Below are positions 1 to 12,000 of a DNA stretch of 21,784 nt, one piece after another (the stretch's first letter is position 1; every line of letters begins with the position of its first letter). The stretch is from contig JAHBMJ010000462.1 in assembly GCA_018398765.1 (NCBI GenBank), positions 2,501 to 24,284 on the forward strand. The letters run 5' to 3'. The stretch comes from Chromera velia. Lineage: Eukaryota; Sar; Chromeraceae. The position numbers and the translations under genes are program-made. The notes below the pieces were generated by a model that saw nothing but the letters and a program-made list of their open reading frames with translations, made no database searches and was not told the DNA's origin.

Positions 1-120
1 GATTACATGGGTTTGCATTGCATCTGTATGGTTGATCGTATCCTTTTGCTTGCCTTTTTCCCCTTTCCGCACATGCTCGAATGTGTCTGGCTAATCGCGG
101 GGACGCGATTTTCTTATCTG

Positions 121-597
121 TGGAGTCCTACCCTGTAGCGCCGCCCTCTGGACCCTCGCATACGCTGTATCTGAATGAGCCCGCATGCCGACGCCAGGCT
201 CCGCCGCCGCGCTTTGTTTCGTACATGTCGCGCGCGTCGATCAAAGTTGTTGAAGTCGATCGAGTCTGACCTTCATATTCAAGCATACAATATGTTCTAG
301 AATATGTTATTCGAGCAACGGATAGCATCGTTTGAGTCTGATGTCTGTTTATCATAGATCAGGAGTCTAAGACTCTGAGAGAGAGGAACAGAGAGAAGCA
401 TCAGTAGAAATTATGTAATAATAGAATAAACCTAGCCGATTAGAATCCCAGATCGCGCTAGAACTTAAACTGATGTAGGGATGAACCTTCTGTAAACTGT
501 TGCATGACTGAGTGTTGTAGATCTTCCCTAAGGTTCTTGTCCTCGCTTTACCTTCTGTCTAGACGCCATAAGGTGGCCGGACAAGGGGGACAAAGCA
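121..597 (+). repeat. LTR-like repeat, copy 1
   Basis: This is the first of three same-orientation copies of one repeat family. It begins TGGAGTCCTACCCTGT and ends GTGGCCGGACAAGGGGGACA followed by AAGCA, so its ends are TG...CA as in retrotransposon LTRs. An AATAAA signal lies inside (near 425). It carries a short stretch (gatgtagggatgaacc) that copies 2 and 3 lack, so it is the most divergent copy. No matching flanking duplication or primer-binding site was found. Small reading frames inside it recur only because the repeat recurs. It could instead be an interspersed repeat of another class. Confidence 0.6.
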
Positions 598-1457
598 TAC
601 CCTACCGCTGGACAGACAGGGGAGGTACCGAGTCAGCTACCTGAGGTCTCTCTGGACAATTTGATCTCGGAGGACTCGGGCTGTTAACATTCTAGTTGCA
701 CCTGCACGTATGCAAAACAGATCATGGACAAAGTGAAAGACAGCAAGCGGTTCCGGAGCGGAGAGAATAAGAAAGCTGCGCGCGGCTCTGCATTCTGTGA
801 ATGAGCGCTGCACATTCTGACCTGCAATGGTTGTAGTGATTTTTCCAGTTAAATCTCCGAGGGAACACTCCAAGCAGCGAACGAAGGTACGCATAGTCCG
901 CTTCTGAAAGGTGTGGAGTGCTCGGTCATGGGAGCATCATCTGCTGGGCTGCGACTGACAAACGTGCAAACACACGGCGGGGGTGAGGACATTTGGAAGA
1001 AGAAGAGGACTCTGAGGGCGTCCTTGTTTTCTCTTGGCAGGGGATGAAATATCGTTAGAGGGATGGATCTGTTGGCACGCTGCACTTGTTGGCGCAGGGA
1101 AGTGGCAGCTCTCTGCTTCTGCTTCCAAATCATCTCTGCAGTGTGGTAGCCTCTGCGAGTCATGCTGAATGACCGGACTGGGTATACAGCCCTTTCCTCC
1201 CTTTCAGCAGTTTCAAGGCTCTTGCAAAGATCTGCCAGATTGGCTTTCTTCTTCTGTGCTTCTGCCCAGAAGTTGGTTTTTCATGTCCTCTCCCTTTCTC
1301 TTTCTTCTCGCAACTCCCTCTTCAAATAAGCACCCATCTGGGTTTCTACAAACGCGTCAACCCACTGCAAGGTCGAACCTGGGTTGTTGAGGGAAAATAA
1401 GCCTGCCCGGAGACGGTCTTCTGTGCCCCCACCCTCGAAGCTCACTCTCCCAATGTA
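598..1457. other. Intergenic, no supported gene
   Basis: About 860 bases without a convincing gene. A minus-strand open stretch around 1050-1163 reads as a plausible charged helix but has no supported splice partners. It could be an orphan exon or chance. Confidence 0.35.
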
Positions 1458-3237
1458 CTAATCCACATCAAAGATCGCCTCCTCCGCCTCCCGCGACCTC
1501 ACACTCAGCCTCCACAAGTCACACCTGTCGAGGGGAGAATAAATCCTGAGCCCCCTCAGTCGTCGATCGCCTTGTAGATGCATGTGAGCAATACAGCAGG
1601 CGGCCCAGTGTACAAGCGTCTCCATGGAGCGAAGCGTGGAGTATGGGAGGGCCTTTGCTGTTTTTGTGACTTCCGCATCAAATGAGGACACGAAAGTCTC
1701 CAGAGTCTCTGTGTATCTCTTCACCAGCCCATCAAGACCCTCCATTCCTCTCTTTATATCTCCAAAAGCGTCAATCAAAACTGAATGAAACTTGTGTGTG
1801 TTGACCATGTCAAAAACCCACCCAAAGAATATACCAGACGTCTCCACTCTCCTCATTTCTTTGACGGTGTCCTTCAGCCATCCGAACACATGTTTCTCAA
1901 TGGACCTCAGACGAAGGAGCAACCCAGCAGAGTCAACGTTCCCCCCCGGCCCCATGGCAATACATTCAGAGACTCCCAACTAAAGCCTGTAGTTGTGATC
2001 TGCCATATTGCTCATCGCCTCCCTACGCCTTTCATCGAGAGTTCCGGCCGAGGCGGCACTCTCGATTCTTTTCTGAGGGAGAGATGAGACGTCGACGATC
2101 AGATTTCCATGGGGAAAGTTCTCTGCCTCTCTCTTGAGTACTTTTAGAGACAGAAACAACTCTCCGCACCTCTCTCGCCAAAAAGAGGCCCGAGCCTGAG
2201 TGAGCCGAGCTCTGACAGTCTTCACAGACTTCAGGGTCACACAAACGGCCATTCCGCTGCTCAGTGTATTTGCACGACGCGCTGCGCTCTGAGCAACTGC
2301 CATGGCCTCATTGAAGAATTTCACATTGGCGGGGTGTTCAGCATCGAGTCTGCTCAGCTGCATTCAGCATCTGAAGACACAAGAGAATTAAGAGACCAGG
2401 AAGGGCATAAATGGAACATAGGAGGAAAATAATGCAGGAGGCATGTTGAGTTGGCCTACTGAATGGAGAGAAAACCAGAGAAGCGAAAGGTCTGAGGGGA
2501 AGCGACGGGGGAAGAGTCGTAGAAAAGACCATCGATGTGCAAGAAAGGAAGCGGGAAGTGTTAGACAATAGAAGTGGATGACAATTCATCCATGGGCAAG
2601 TAAACTTCAATGGTAAAATTTAATGGACATGCAACAGAAGTCACGCGACGCTGTTTCAACCGAGCAGACCGGAACTCGTCAGCCTTGGGGAGTCTGGAAA
2701 CAACAACTTTTTGAAGATGGGGCGAAATTTAAACAGTGTCTCTTGATCTCCATCTTGAACGGATGAGTCACATATGTTTTAGATTGTTGACATAAGTGAA
2801 TCTGACTGACCACCGAAGCTATTTGAATCTCCAAGTCGAGGAGGATCCAGAGAAGCCAGGTGCCCTCGTCGGATGCTTCCAACTGTCTCAGCTCCTCCCT
2901 CTGCTCTCCGTCCATCTCCACACTTTCTGTCTCGATCCTTCTGTATGGACCTGCTCTCAGAGGACTGTAAGAAGACACTCAGGAGCTCAAGAAGGAGACA
3001 GCAGAAGAGAGGCCACTGGTGCTGTTTGAGTATCGACGGAGAGTCTGCCTCCACACTGGGGGCTTTTCTCTTCATACTGAGATGGAACAGAGGGAGCAGT
3101 CTCTCGGAAAAAATGGGATCGTCTTGCCTCAATTCCCACTCGGGTGGCACAGTCACGGCTGCATGCAGTGCTGCTGCAAAAATGTGGGGGCCGTGGTGCT
3201 GTGCTTCCTTATTTTTCCGCCTGTTGTCGTTGTCCAT
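1458..3237 (-). CDS. Probable multi-exon gene of unknown function (model incomplete)
   Basis: I do not recognise this protein. Coding-like blocks run on the minus strand. One opens at an ATG at 3237 (MDNDNRRKNKEA...) and continues to about 3018. Exon 2964-2811 is acidic and helical (EMDGEQREELRQLE, LLWILLDLEIQIAS) and ends at a GTCAGT donor like those of the neighbouring genes. Block 2357-1983 follows a TGCAG acceptor in matching phase, although an ATG at 2363 is an alternative start. Block 1979-1458 is helical (GIFFGWVFDMVNTH, LIDAFGDIKRGMEGL) and ends in TAG at 1458. An in-frame TAG at 1982-1980 separates the last two blocks. Either a small intron removes it (for example donor at 2026, acceptor just after TTGGGAG), or the gene ends there. 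The link between the first two blocks is unresolved. No signal peptide or known motif is visible. Confidence 0.4.
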
Positions 3238-4308
3238 TTCTATCAGTTTTCGAGCAATATAGGCTATCTGTGCCACCCGATCACACGAAACCTTTCCGTA
3301 CTTGTGCACCTAACGCTTTGGGGGCCTCTCTGGCCTGTCTTACACTGGAGAAACGGTCCCATCAAATGCGGACGCGTCCAGCCCAACCACACGCAAACGA
3401 ACTCTTCCTCCCGTCTCCGCCTCACACATTAGGGAAGAGCCGTGTGAGTCCTCCCAAAAGACGCCAAGCTTTCTATCAGAAAATTTAATCTTTCCATCAT
3501 GATTGCTGATCGCCCAGAGAACGTGAGAGTGACAGAAAGCAAAGAAACCTGACAGCTCAGGTGCGAGGAGAGGAAAGTTTGACGACTTCTCCGCAAAGCG
3601 TAGCCAGCCAAGACACTTTTCCAAACCTTGTGCGTGCGGGTAACCGTTCGCGACTTCCGCTTCATCTGCTATTGGATCAGCTTTGGGGGTCTGAACGGCG
3701 GCTTGACGCAAAAATTCGGTCTAGTGCCACATCAAAAAATGGAGACCATGCAGGCAACCACTGTACATTTGATGAGTGGCGTAACGAGGCTCATAGACGG
3801 AAGAAGACAGAAGATCGGAAAGAAAACTCGCTCAGAAACCCTCTCTGCTCCCTCTTGCTGTGATCTTCACCCCCGAATCCTCTTTAGCGATACCAAACCT
3901 TCGTTATGCATTTATTATACTGCTTCGATGTATTGTGCTTCGACGATCTTCGATTCATTGAAGGCCGGCTGGCGATGTTTGAGGGCGCCGTACTGTCATG
4001 CCGTCGTCTTTCTGAGTTAAGCAAGTGCATGCATGCGCGCGCATTGTGCCGCCCCCCTCTTTAGTCATCTGCATGCGATCGGCATAGAGCCTTCAGGGAG
4101 CTGTAAGCTGCAAACAATGGAGGTTTCAACATGAACAACTGCATCTTGTGTCTGTACTCTGTAGATGTCAAATTCGACGGATACTGTTTGTATAATATAT
4201 ATTTTAATACAGCGCTGTGTAGTGCTGTGATACTGCTGCCATCGGCCGCCATCACGAATCAAAGTCAATTGCTAACCGATGTTTAAAAGAAAAAAATGTT
4301 AACCGATA
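3238..4308. other. Region upstream of the unknown minus-strand gene
   Basis: No firm gene. A minus-strand open frame at 3340-3711 (containing LEKCLGWLRFAEKSS and VLWAISNHDGKIKFSD) might be an upstream exon of the gene at 1458-3237, but I could not fix its splice sites. A TGCATGCATGCGCGCGC alternating tract lies near 4027-4043. The direct repeat CTAACCGAT / TTAACCGAT just precedes LTR-like copy 2. Confidence 0.3.
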
Positions 4309-4763
4309 TGGAGTCCTACCCTGTGGTGCCACCCTCTGGACCCTCGCATACACTATATCTGAATGAGCCTGCATGCCGACGCCAGGCTCCGCCGCTACAC
4401 TTTGCTTCGTACGTATCGCGCACGTCGATCAAAGTTGTTGAAGTCAAGTCTGACTTTCGTATTCAAGCAATATATCACTCAAGCAATGGATAACATCGTT
4501 TGAGTCTGATGTCTGTTTGTCATAGATCAGGAGTCTGAGACTCTCAGAGAGAAGAACAGAGAGAAGCATAAGTGGAAATTATGCAATGATAGAATAAACC
4601 CAGCTGATTGGAATCCCAGATCACTCTAGAGCTAAACCTTCTGTAAACTGTTCCCTGAATGAGTGTTGCTCACGTTCCTTCTCTAGAATTTCCCTAAGGT
4701 TCTTGTCCTTGCTTTACCTTCTGTCTGGACGCCATAAGGTGGCCGGACAGAGGGGACAAAGCA
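4309..4763 (+). repeat. LTR-like repeat, copy 2
   Basis: Same family and orientation as the copy at 121-597, with TGGAGTCC start, AAAGCA end and internal AATAAA. It shares with copy 3 the shortened GAGCTAAACCTTCTG junction and the TCTAGAATTTCCCTAAGG segment. Copies 2 and 3 are therefore sisters, separated by only 25 bp, which fits a local tandem duplication better than two independent insertions. Confidence 0.6.
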
Positions 4764-4788
4764 TTGTGGTAACACTAGGGGGGATCTG

Positions 4789-5265
4789 TGGAGTCTTACC
4801 CTGTGGCGCCGCCCTCTGAACCCTCGCATGCGCTATATCTGAATGAGCCCGCGTGCCGATGCCAGGCTCCGCCGCCACGCTTTGCTTCGTACGTATCACA
4901 CGCGTCGATCAAAGTTGTTGAAGTCGATCGAGTCTGACCTTCGTATTCAAGCAACATGTTACTCGAGCAACGGATAGCATCATTTAAAACTAATGTCTGT
5001 TTGTCATAGACCAGGAGTCTGAAACTCTGAGAGAGAGGAACAGACTCTGAGAGAAGTATAAGTAGAAATTGTACAATGATAGAATGAACCCAGCTGATTG
5101 GAATCCCAGATTGCTCTAGAGCTAAACCTTCTGTAAACTGTTACCTGAATGAGTGTTGCTCATGTTCCTTCCTAGGTTCCTTCTCTAGAATTTCCCTAAG
5201 GTTCTTCTCCTTGCTTTACCTTCTGTCTGAACGTCATAAGGTGGCCGGACAGGGGGGATAAAGCA
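4789..5265 (+). repeat. LTR-like repeat, copy 3
   Basis: Third copy, head-to-tail with copy 2. It is preceded by ATCTG, as is copy 1, so the true left boundary of the unit may lie a few bases further upstream. It has a small internal duplication (GTTCCTTCCTAGGTTCCTTC) absent from copy 2. It ends GGGGATAAAGCA. No internal retrotransposon coding sequence follows it. Confidence 0.6.
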
Positions 5266-5893
5266 CCAAGTTAGACATCGTTGTCAACATACAACAACCC
5301 TAGATAATACATAATAGTTTTTTTTAGTTTTTTTTTTCTAATATGAGTTTATCATTCCCCTTCCCCCCCCACTAGTGCCCGGTCCACCACCACCAATTAC
5401 TATCACTCTAGCAGCAATATATAAGTGTGAAAATAAATAAAAAATTGAAGTCTTATAAATTCAAATATTTTTTTCTAGATTTTTTTTTTTTATTTTTTTT
5501 TTATAAGACTTAATAAGACTATCTATAAAACATGAGGTGAAACATTAATAAACGTGAAGCAATATAGCCTAGCAACAACCGTAAGTTAGACATTTAGATA
5601 ATAACTAGCTACATGCGATATAGATAATCGTATTTATAGCTGCTGTTGATGGGCCGGGTGCATGGACTTTGTAGGACTTTAGCCCGACCCGCTTACCCTT
5701 ATACTACCTTAGCCAGTATGAGATTCATACATAGGAAATCCATCATCAGAACTTTCACATTATGACTAGATTTGTTATCTCTTTAAATAGATTCCGCTAC
5801 GGATTCTTCGCTCTAGCCTTTGCTTTAAAGTTCTGTTACGTTGAAGTTCAAGTTTGTACCACCAGCAAAGTACGTTTGAAAATGCTCTTTTCA
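5266..5893. other. AT-rich intergenic DNA
   Basis: No gene seen. It is rich in T and A homopolymers, with an 11-bp perfect inverted repeat (AAGTCTTATAA at 5448-5458, TTATAAGACTT at 5501-5511) around a T-rich loop. A GC-rich island near 5650-5690 has imperfect inverted GGGCCGGGT / AGCCCGACCC arms. It borders the 3' end of the TPR gene, so part of it may be 3' UTR. Confidence 0.4.
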
Positions 5894-8800
5894 CTACCTT
5901 TTGAATGCGAATCGCGGGGCCTTTAAAGCAGCTCCCGGCTTCCTGTACCGGAAGAGACTCCTCTGTGTCACGCTGTTCTCGGCAGCCTCTTGACAGAGCA
6001 TTGAGTGCTTCCGAGTTCCCAGCTCGAAGCCCAACACAAGCGATTGCTTGGCTGCCTCCTGTATCTCGGGAGGAACCTGGGGACGGGCCGGGGCCTCTGG
6101 TATGGGGTCTTTCTGTTCATTGGGTACTACTGGAGTGCGCTTTTCTTTTTCGCTTTGGGGGGACGCATATTGCTGGTGTCCTCCATTCTCCGCTGGAACC
6201 TTACCCGAGTCTCTTGAGGAATCGTCTGTTGGTTGTAAGTTCTTGAAAGAGGGGAAAGCGGCAGATTGAAGAGGGCCTCGTTGGGCGGGTGAGTTTGAAG
6301 CATCCTCGTGGGTCTGTTGAACACTGCGTTGGCTGTTCTCTCTACTTGCACTCCCACTTGCTCCATCTGTATTCCCACTCTCTTCCGCTTGCCGTTCCGA
6401 TTTTTGATTCTCTTCCTCTCCCTCTGTATTTGTATTGGCATCCCCGTTGGTTCCCTCAGGCAGAGCCTCTTGAGCGTCTGCTGCTGATGGATATGTCCTC
6501 TCCGAAGAACGTCCTGTCCCCTCTTCGTTCTCATGTCCCTCTACCGTGCCGTCATCCCCTTTCCCTTCTTCCATCAGCATTCGATCCGAACCCCTTTCTT
6601 TGTCTTCTCCCCCCCTTTCCCTTTCTGTCTCATCTCCTCCGTCACCGTCAATCTTCCCTTCTCCCCCCCCAGCTTCCGAACTTTCCCCCCCACGCCCCGG
6701 GTCTGCATGATCTTCCCCTCTAGACTGAACACCTCCAGCAGCGCTATACACAGTCGAGGGGGCTCCCCCAAAAGCGGGGGTGGGGAGGGGCCGGGTACCC
6801 GGGGCTGAATCGTTAGGGTCCCCCGAGCGCAGTTGTGCGCACAGACGCTCATGTATCGATTGGAGGGGCTGCGTGTCTCGGAACTGCTCTACCCCTCCGT
6901 TCAAATTCGGGGGCACCCTTGACGTCCCCTCCACACTCCCAGCTTGCTGCTGTGCGTGTGCCCCCTCCGGGCCCTGCCTGGTGGTCGTGGCGGCGCTTCC
7001 AAATCCTTTCGGGGAAGGGGGCAACACTGATGGATTTGCCAGTTCGGGAGGGAAAAGAAGAGACGGGACGTTGGAAGGGCCAGGGGAGGGCCCAAGAGGG
7101 GAGTTGACTCTCTTGTGGAGAGACTGGGAAAACCCCGGTTGCCTCACACGACAACTCGCCACTTTCCCAGCATCTGCGGAGGGATCAGCGGAGGATGATG
7201 ATGTGTTGACGCACATTCGGATAGGTGAGCCCAGCCGTCCCTTTGCCGTTCTTGACGTCAGGGAATCTTCAAAAGACTGGACAGCAGAGGCTGCCTGAGA
7301 CTGTAAATTCTCCCGCAGAAGGGGAACCGTGTCTGCCCACACGCGGGGGAAAGCAGCGTTCCCCCCCCTGCCGTCTGTGTTGTCCAGCGAGACTCTCGGG
7401 ATACGAATCTCTGGTGTGTCTGCAACTCGAAATTGAGCCAACAGATTGCGATCATTGGACGTTGGGGGAAATAGAACGTTGTGGAGGTTTTCGTCTTTAA
7501 AGATCGCTGCATGTATCTGTTTCTGCTTTTCGAGAATGGACGTGAGGAAGGGGGGCGCTCCTCTCCTCCGACTCTGTCTGTAAACGTCCCGAAGAGCGAC
7601 TGCAGGGGGGAAGTCTGGTTGTATCTCCAACATCTGGTCGACGTTCTCGAGGGCCCGGGTCGGTACACCTCCGTGGAGAGCGCAGAGGGCCCGGCCGTGG
7701 AGGGCCCGGAGTCGAAGCGACACGAAGGCAGGAGGAAGGGGGGAGGGTAAGGCTGCCAGGGCACGGGAAAACTCAGCCTGCAGATACACACATTGGCAGG
7801 GTTGAAGGTGGATTCACAGGCCTGTCTCACTCATTGACCTGATCCATAAGTCTTACCCACCTTCTGTGTTACCCCTTGTCTAGCCATCCAAATCGCCTAA
7901 TTCATCCACGTCTCGTTCTCCGTTGAGGGTTATGGGTACAATAAGTTTGTTTTTGCTTGCTTGTGAGTACGTACCTACCTACCTCTGCCTCAAGATAAGC
8001 CCCAGCCTCGTTGAAGTGTTGTTCTGCCCGTTTGCATCTGACTTCGGCAATTTTCTTGGCAAGCTCGAGTTTATGCGTGGCCTTCTCTGCCTCTCCCACA
8101 GGTCCCAGGGTCTCCCCGTCCTCCAGCAGGGTCCTCGCACGGGTGTCGGCAGAGTTCGGGGGAGGGACACCGGACAGTCGAGCGAAGACCTCCCAGCCCC
8201 CCGTCTGCTGGTGCGTCTGGCCTGTTGTGTTTGTCTTGACGGTACTGCCCAGAGACGCCACTGCCGTCTCTGCCCCCTGCAGCGCCATCGAAGCCGAGGC
8301 CTCCTGGGCGTACGCAGTCCCGTAGAAGATCGGTTGGTAGGCCTCCAAAGCTTCCTGTTTGACTTCCCGTTGGAGGAACTGCAGGGAGGGAGGGGGAGAA
8401 AGGAAGGAGATGTCAAACGGTGTAAGATCATTCTCGGTGCTCATAGTGAGGCAAGCGGGAAGTGGGGGGGGCGAAAAACATCTGAGCGATCAGTTCGCCA
8501 GAGAAAAATGCCGGAGCGAAAAACGTCCGAGAAAGGACAAACAGAGTTTTCCCAGAACAAAATGAATTCTGATTCAAAACAAAAAGATAGAAGGACAGAA
8601 GGGCGCTGTCCTGGCAGCAAGGAGGCCACATTGAACGAGAAGAACACATCTGATGCCTGCTTTATCAAAGGAGCAGATTGCAAAGAAAAGAAGACGCAGA
8701 GAAGACGAGAAGAGAAGCAGAAAAATTTAATCTCTTGAAAAACTAACTTTCCTCCACTCTTTCTGTATCCCTTCCATCCCCCTCTCTGTCTATATAGATG

Positions 8801-9049
8801 TCTGTGCCCACACAATACAAAACTAATTCACGCACTTGCAGATCGGCGATGGCCAATTCCAGGTCTGCAGGCCCTCCCATTGACGCTGCACAGTCTGCCC
8901 GCAAGTGTCTGCACACACACACATACACACACGCACATACACATACACACACACATACACACACACATACACACACATACACACACACACACACACGCAC
9001 ACAAACACACGCACACACGCACACACGCACACACACACACAGATCCACA

Positions 9050-9098
<49 letters not shown>

Positions 9099-12000
9099 TG
9101 TGTGTCTTTCACACACACACATGCACACCCTCACACCCTTTTCGTCTCCAAACAAGAAAGTATGCAGAGAAAAAGGTACGTGCAGAAATACATTCACCCA
9201 TCCATCCATCCACCCACCCACCGATTCGACGAAGCCGAAATGCCAGACATGTTGCTGACCAACCTAGTGTCGACCAAGCGGTCCCCACAGCCTCAGGCTA
9301 ACAGACCGAGAAGCGATTCGAAAAAGAGACAACCGGCCAAAAAGACGTGCAGGCAGACAAACCGACCGGGCGCCTTCATTGTGAGCGTCAAAGACGAGTG
9401 CCTCGTTGCAGAGCGCGAGGGACTCTGTATACAGCCCCTGCATGCATTCTTTCCCACATTCATCCATTCATACATTGATTTTCTCTAGGAAATCTGTATA
9501 ACGAATTCTGTATGAAAATCAATACACCCCCTGCATTCAATCCCATATTCATCCATTCATAAATGCAGAATTCTCTCTCAGTTGGCTTCCTGTCGACCCC
9601 AGTGTAATTAATTTCAATGCCGTCTTTGGGACATCAGGTCTAATTGTGTGCTTTCGAGAAGTGCAAATTCAGTTTCAGGATGAGGCAAGCAGATAAGAAC
9701 GACGCATGCAAGATGTTTGACCTGGGAGAGAAGCGTGGAGGCCATCAACGCGTACACCCGTGAGGCTTGTTGGGCCATCAGAATTCTGCAGTCATCAAGC
9801 AAGCGTGCTTCAGCATCCGAACTGTGTGCCTCGTCTTTTCGTGATTCTGCAAGACTGGCACACGACGTCTGAAAAAGCAAAGAGCTCCTCATTCATTTCC
9901 CCCTTCATCACACATTCCTCTTCTATGTCCCATCATGCGCAGATGTGCCGAGCACTTCAACCTGTGCGATCCGTATACTGCTACTTTCTTGCGAAAAAAG
10001 GGGGAGAAGAAGAAAAAAGAAGAGACACAACCATCCATCTACGTCTCTGACTGATCTGAAGATGAGGGAATACAGAGTCACTTGCAAGGGCCTGACGAAG
10101 ACTTCTTCACACACCTGCTTTGTGGAGTTGCCTCAGTGGACGCAGCACATTCCTGAATGTCATCCAGGGCCGCTTTGAAGTTTCCCTGCAAATAGATGAA
10201 CACCAACGACAGCTCTCCCCTCTTCCCATCCGATGCCTTCATTACCTCACTCACAGACAGAAAGACGTTCGGAGGACACTGAAAAAGAGAGATGAAGCAC
10301 CATCAGTCCGGACAGAGAGAGAGAAACAGCTAAAAGAGGGAAAGACAGCTGTGAGTACTGAAACCTTCTGAGCATTTTTCCCTTCCTTGTCAGACGACAA
10401 GATGGATCAGACAATCAGGAGACGGTGTTTCCAAAAGAACGTCCGATCCGACAAACTCACTCACTGACTTGACGTCTATGCACTACAGATCGCAGCAACA
10501 GAGCAGGAGCAAAGGAGGGCGAGAGGGACAAGGCGAGCTCGAGAATCTGCGGGCAGCAAACAGAAAGAGAAATTCCCCAAACAGCTTTACAATCTGGTCA
10601 GCTGAAGGCAAGCGGTATTCTTCTAGGCAATACCCTCACACTCTCCCCTTTCGTGCCTGCTTTTACCTCTCTTCGCATCCGAACAGGTTAGTCGCACATT
10701 CAAGAAGTCCGCCACTCAACGATACCCTCGCTTTTGATCAGACTAAGGGACCGTCCCTCGACTGACTGCAGGGTTGTACAACAAACCACTGGTAGACCTT
10801 CGTAGCATGGTCACTTCTTCAGTGATCAACACAAACCTTCATGCTGCTCTTTCTTTTTAAAAATGAAGTGTCTGCATCCTGCTGACCGACTGACCTTCAG
10901 AGCTCCATGGTCCCTCCCCCTGATGACCTCTCCCCTTGCGTCCTCCACCAACTCGACGGCTTTGGCCTGCAGCCCTGCGAGGAACTTCTGTGCGTGTGGG
11001 GAGAGGGGATTCAGTCTGAATGCCCTCCACATCAGTCGCACAGCATCAGGCAGGTGCGACCTGTACATGCCCAGCTGGGGGGGGGCAAAGCAGTCTCCTG
11101 ATTCTCCTGTGCCCACACGTGCACCTCCAGAAGCGGACGGGGGGAAAGACCCGCTTCCTCCCCCGAAGACACCACCATCGGGAGAGGCTGCTAACTGGCC
11201 GTATGAGGTTATCTGACCGTCCCCTGTGAGACCTGCCCAGTCGAGGCCTGCAGCCTTCCACCTCTGCGACACGCCCTCATTCACAGAGGAGGGAGAACTT
11301 CTCCTGCCCCCCTTCGGACCCCCTGCCTTCAGGACGGCATGTAGTTGGGCTCTGCTACCAAGACCGCTCGCACTTGCAGATCCGAGGGCAAGCAAGAGAG
11401 CGGCTTTCAAGAGAAAGGCATCGGGTAAAGAGCCGTCTAGTTCGAGGGCCTTCGAGAGCGACTCTTTGGCAGAGTCTACACACGACTGGAAGACCACAGG
11501 ACGGTGACAAGGGGCCCCGACGCCAGTCATACTCGGCTGCCCCCCTCTCAAACTTCCGATGCTCAAAGACGCCGGGGGAAAGTCCTTGCTGGCCATTTGA
11601 GAATTACTCTCCTCGTTCGCCTGAACGGACACAACTGGGTTTTGCTGCCCCGTGCCATCCCTCTCTGGGGTGTTCGAGACGAACCCCTCGTCTGCAAAGC
11701 GGTCGTCGTTTGTGACCTGTGCGCCTGCCAGGAGCACCTCCCAGACGTCACACATGCCTTTGAGGAAGAGAAGCTTCCCCTTGTACTTTTCCTCGACTGC
11801 CTGGGCCTGGGCCTGGGTCTGGCTGGGGGCTGAGAGTGAGGAGTGGAGACGGTAGTTGAGGGAAATGCGGGGGAGGGCACACGAATCCGGCATTGACGCA
11901 CGCACAGCGCTGCTGGCTGCAGATGCCTGCGCCCTGTCGATGAGGCGAATGGCCCGAACGAACTTGAGGTCAGCCAGTCTCTCTCTGACGTCGGGGAGAG

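Noticed and set aside
4020-4050. TGCATGC-type motifs taken as coccidian-style promoter elements
   Set aside because: They are part of a short alternating purine-pyrimidine tract, and no gene start is adjacent; too weak to call a regulatory site.
81-4493. Short similar proteins predicted at 81-269 and 4296-4493 (both with SYPVAPPSGPSHTLYL-like text)
   Set aside because: The similarity is due to the LTR-like repeat itself; the frames are short and not preserved in the third copy.
6289-7298. Plus-strand frames overlapping the long last exon of the TPR gene
   Set aside because: They are antisense shadows of a 1.9-kb open frame that continues a phased gene; their composition is biased by the low-complexity tail.
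8743-9488. Long reading frames on both strands rich in His/Thr or Cys/Val, resembling repeat-containing proteins
   Set aside because: They are translations of the CA/CT/TG microsatellite. The tract lies in an intron of the TPR gene, whose flanking exons join in phase.
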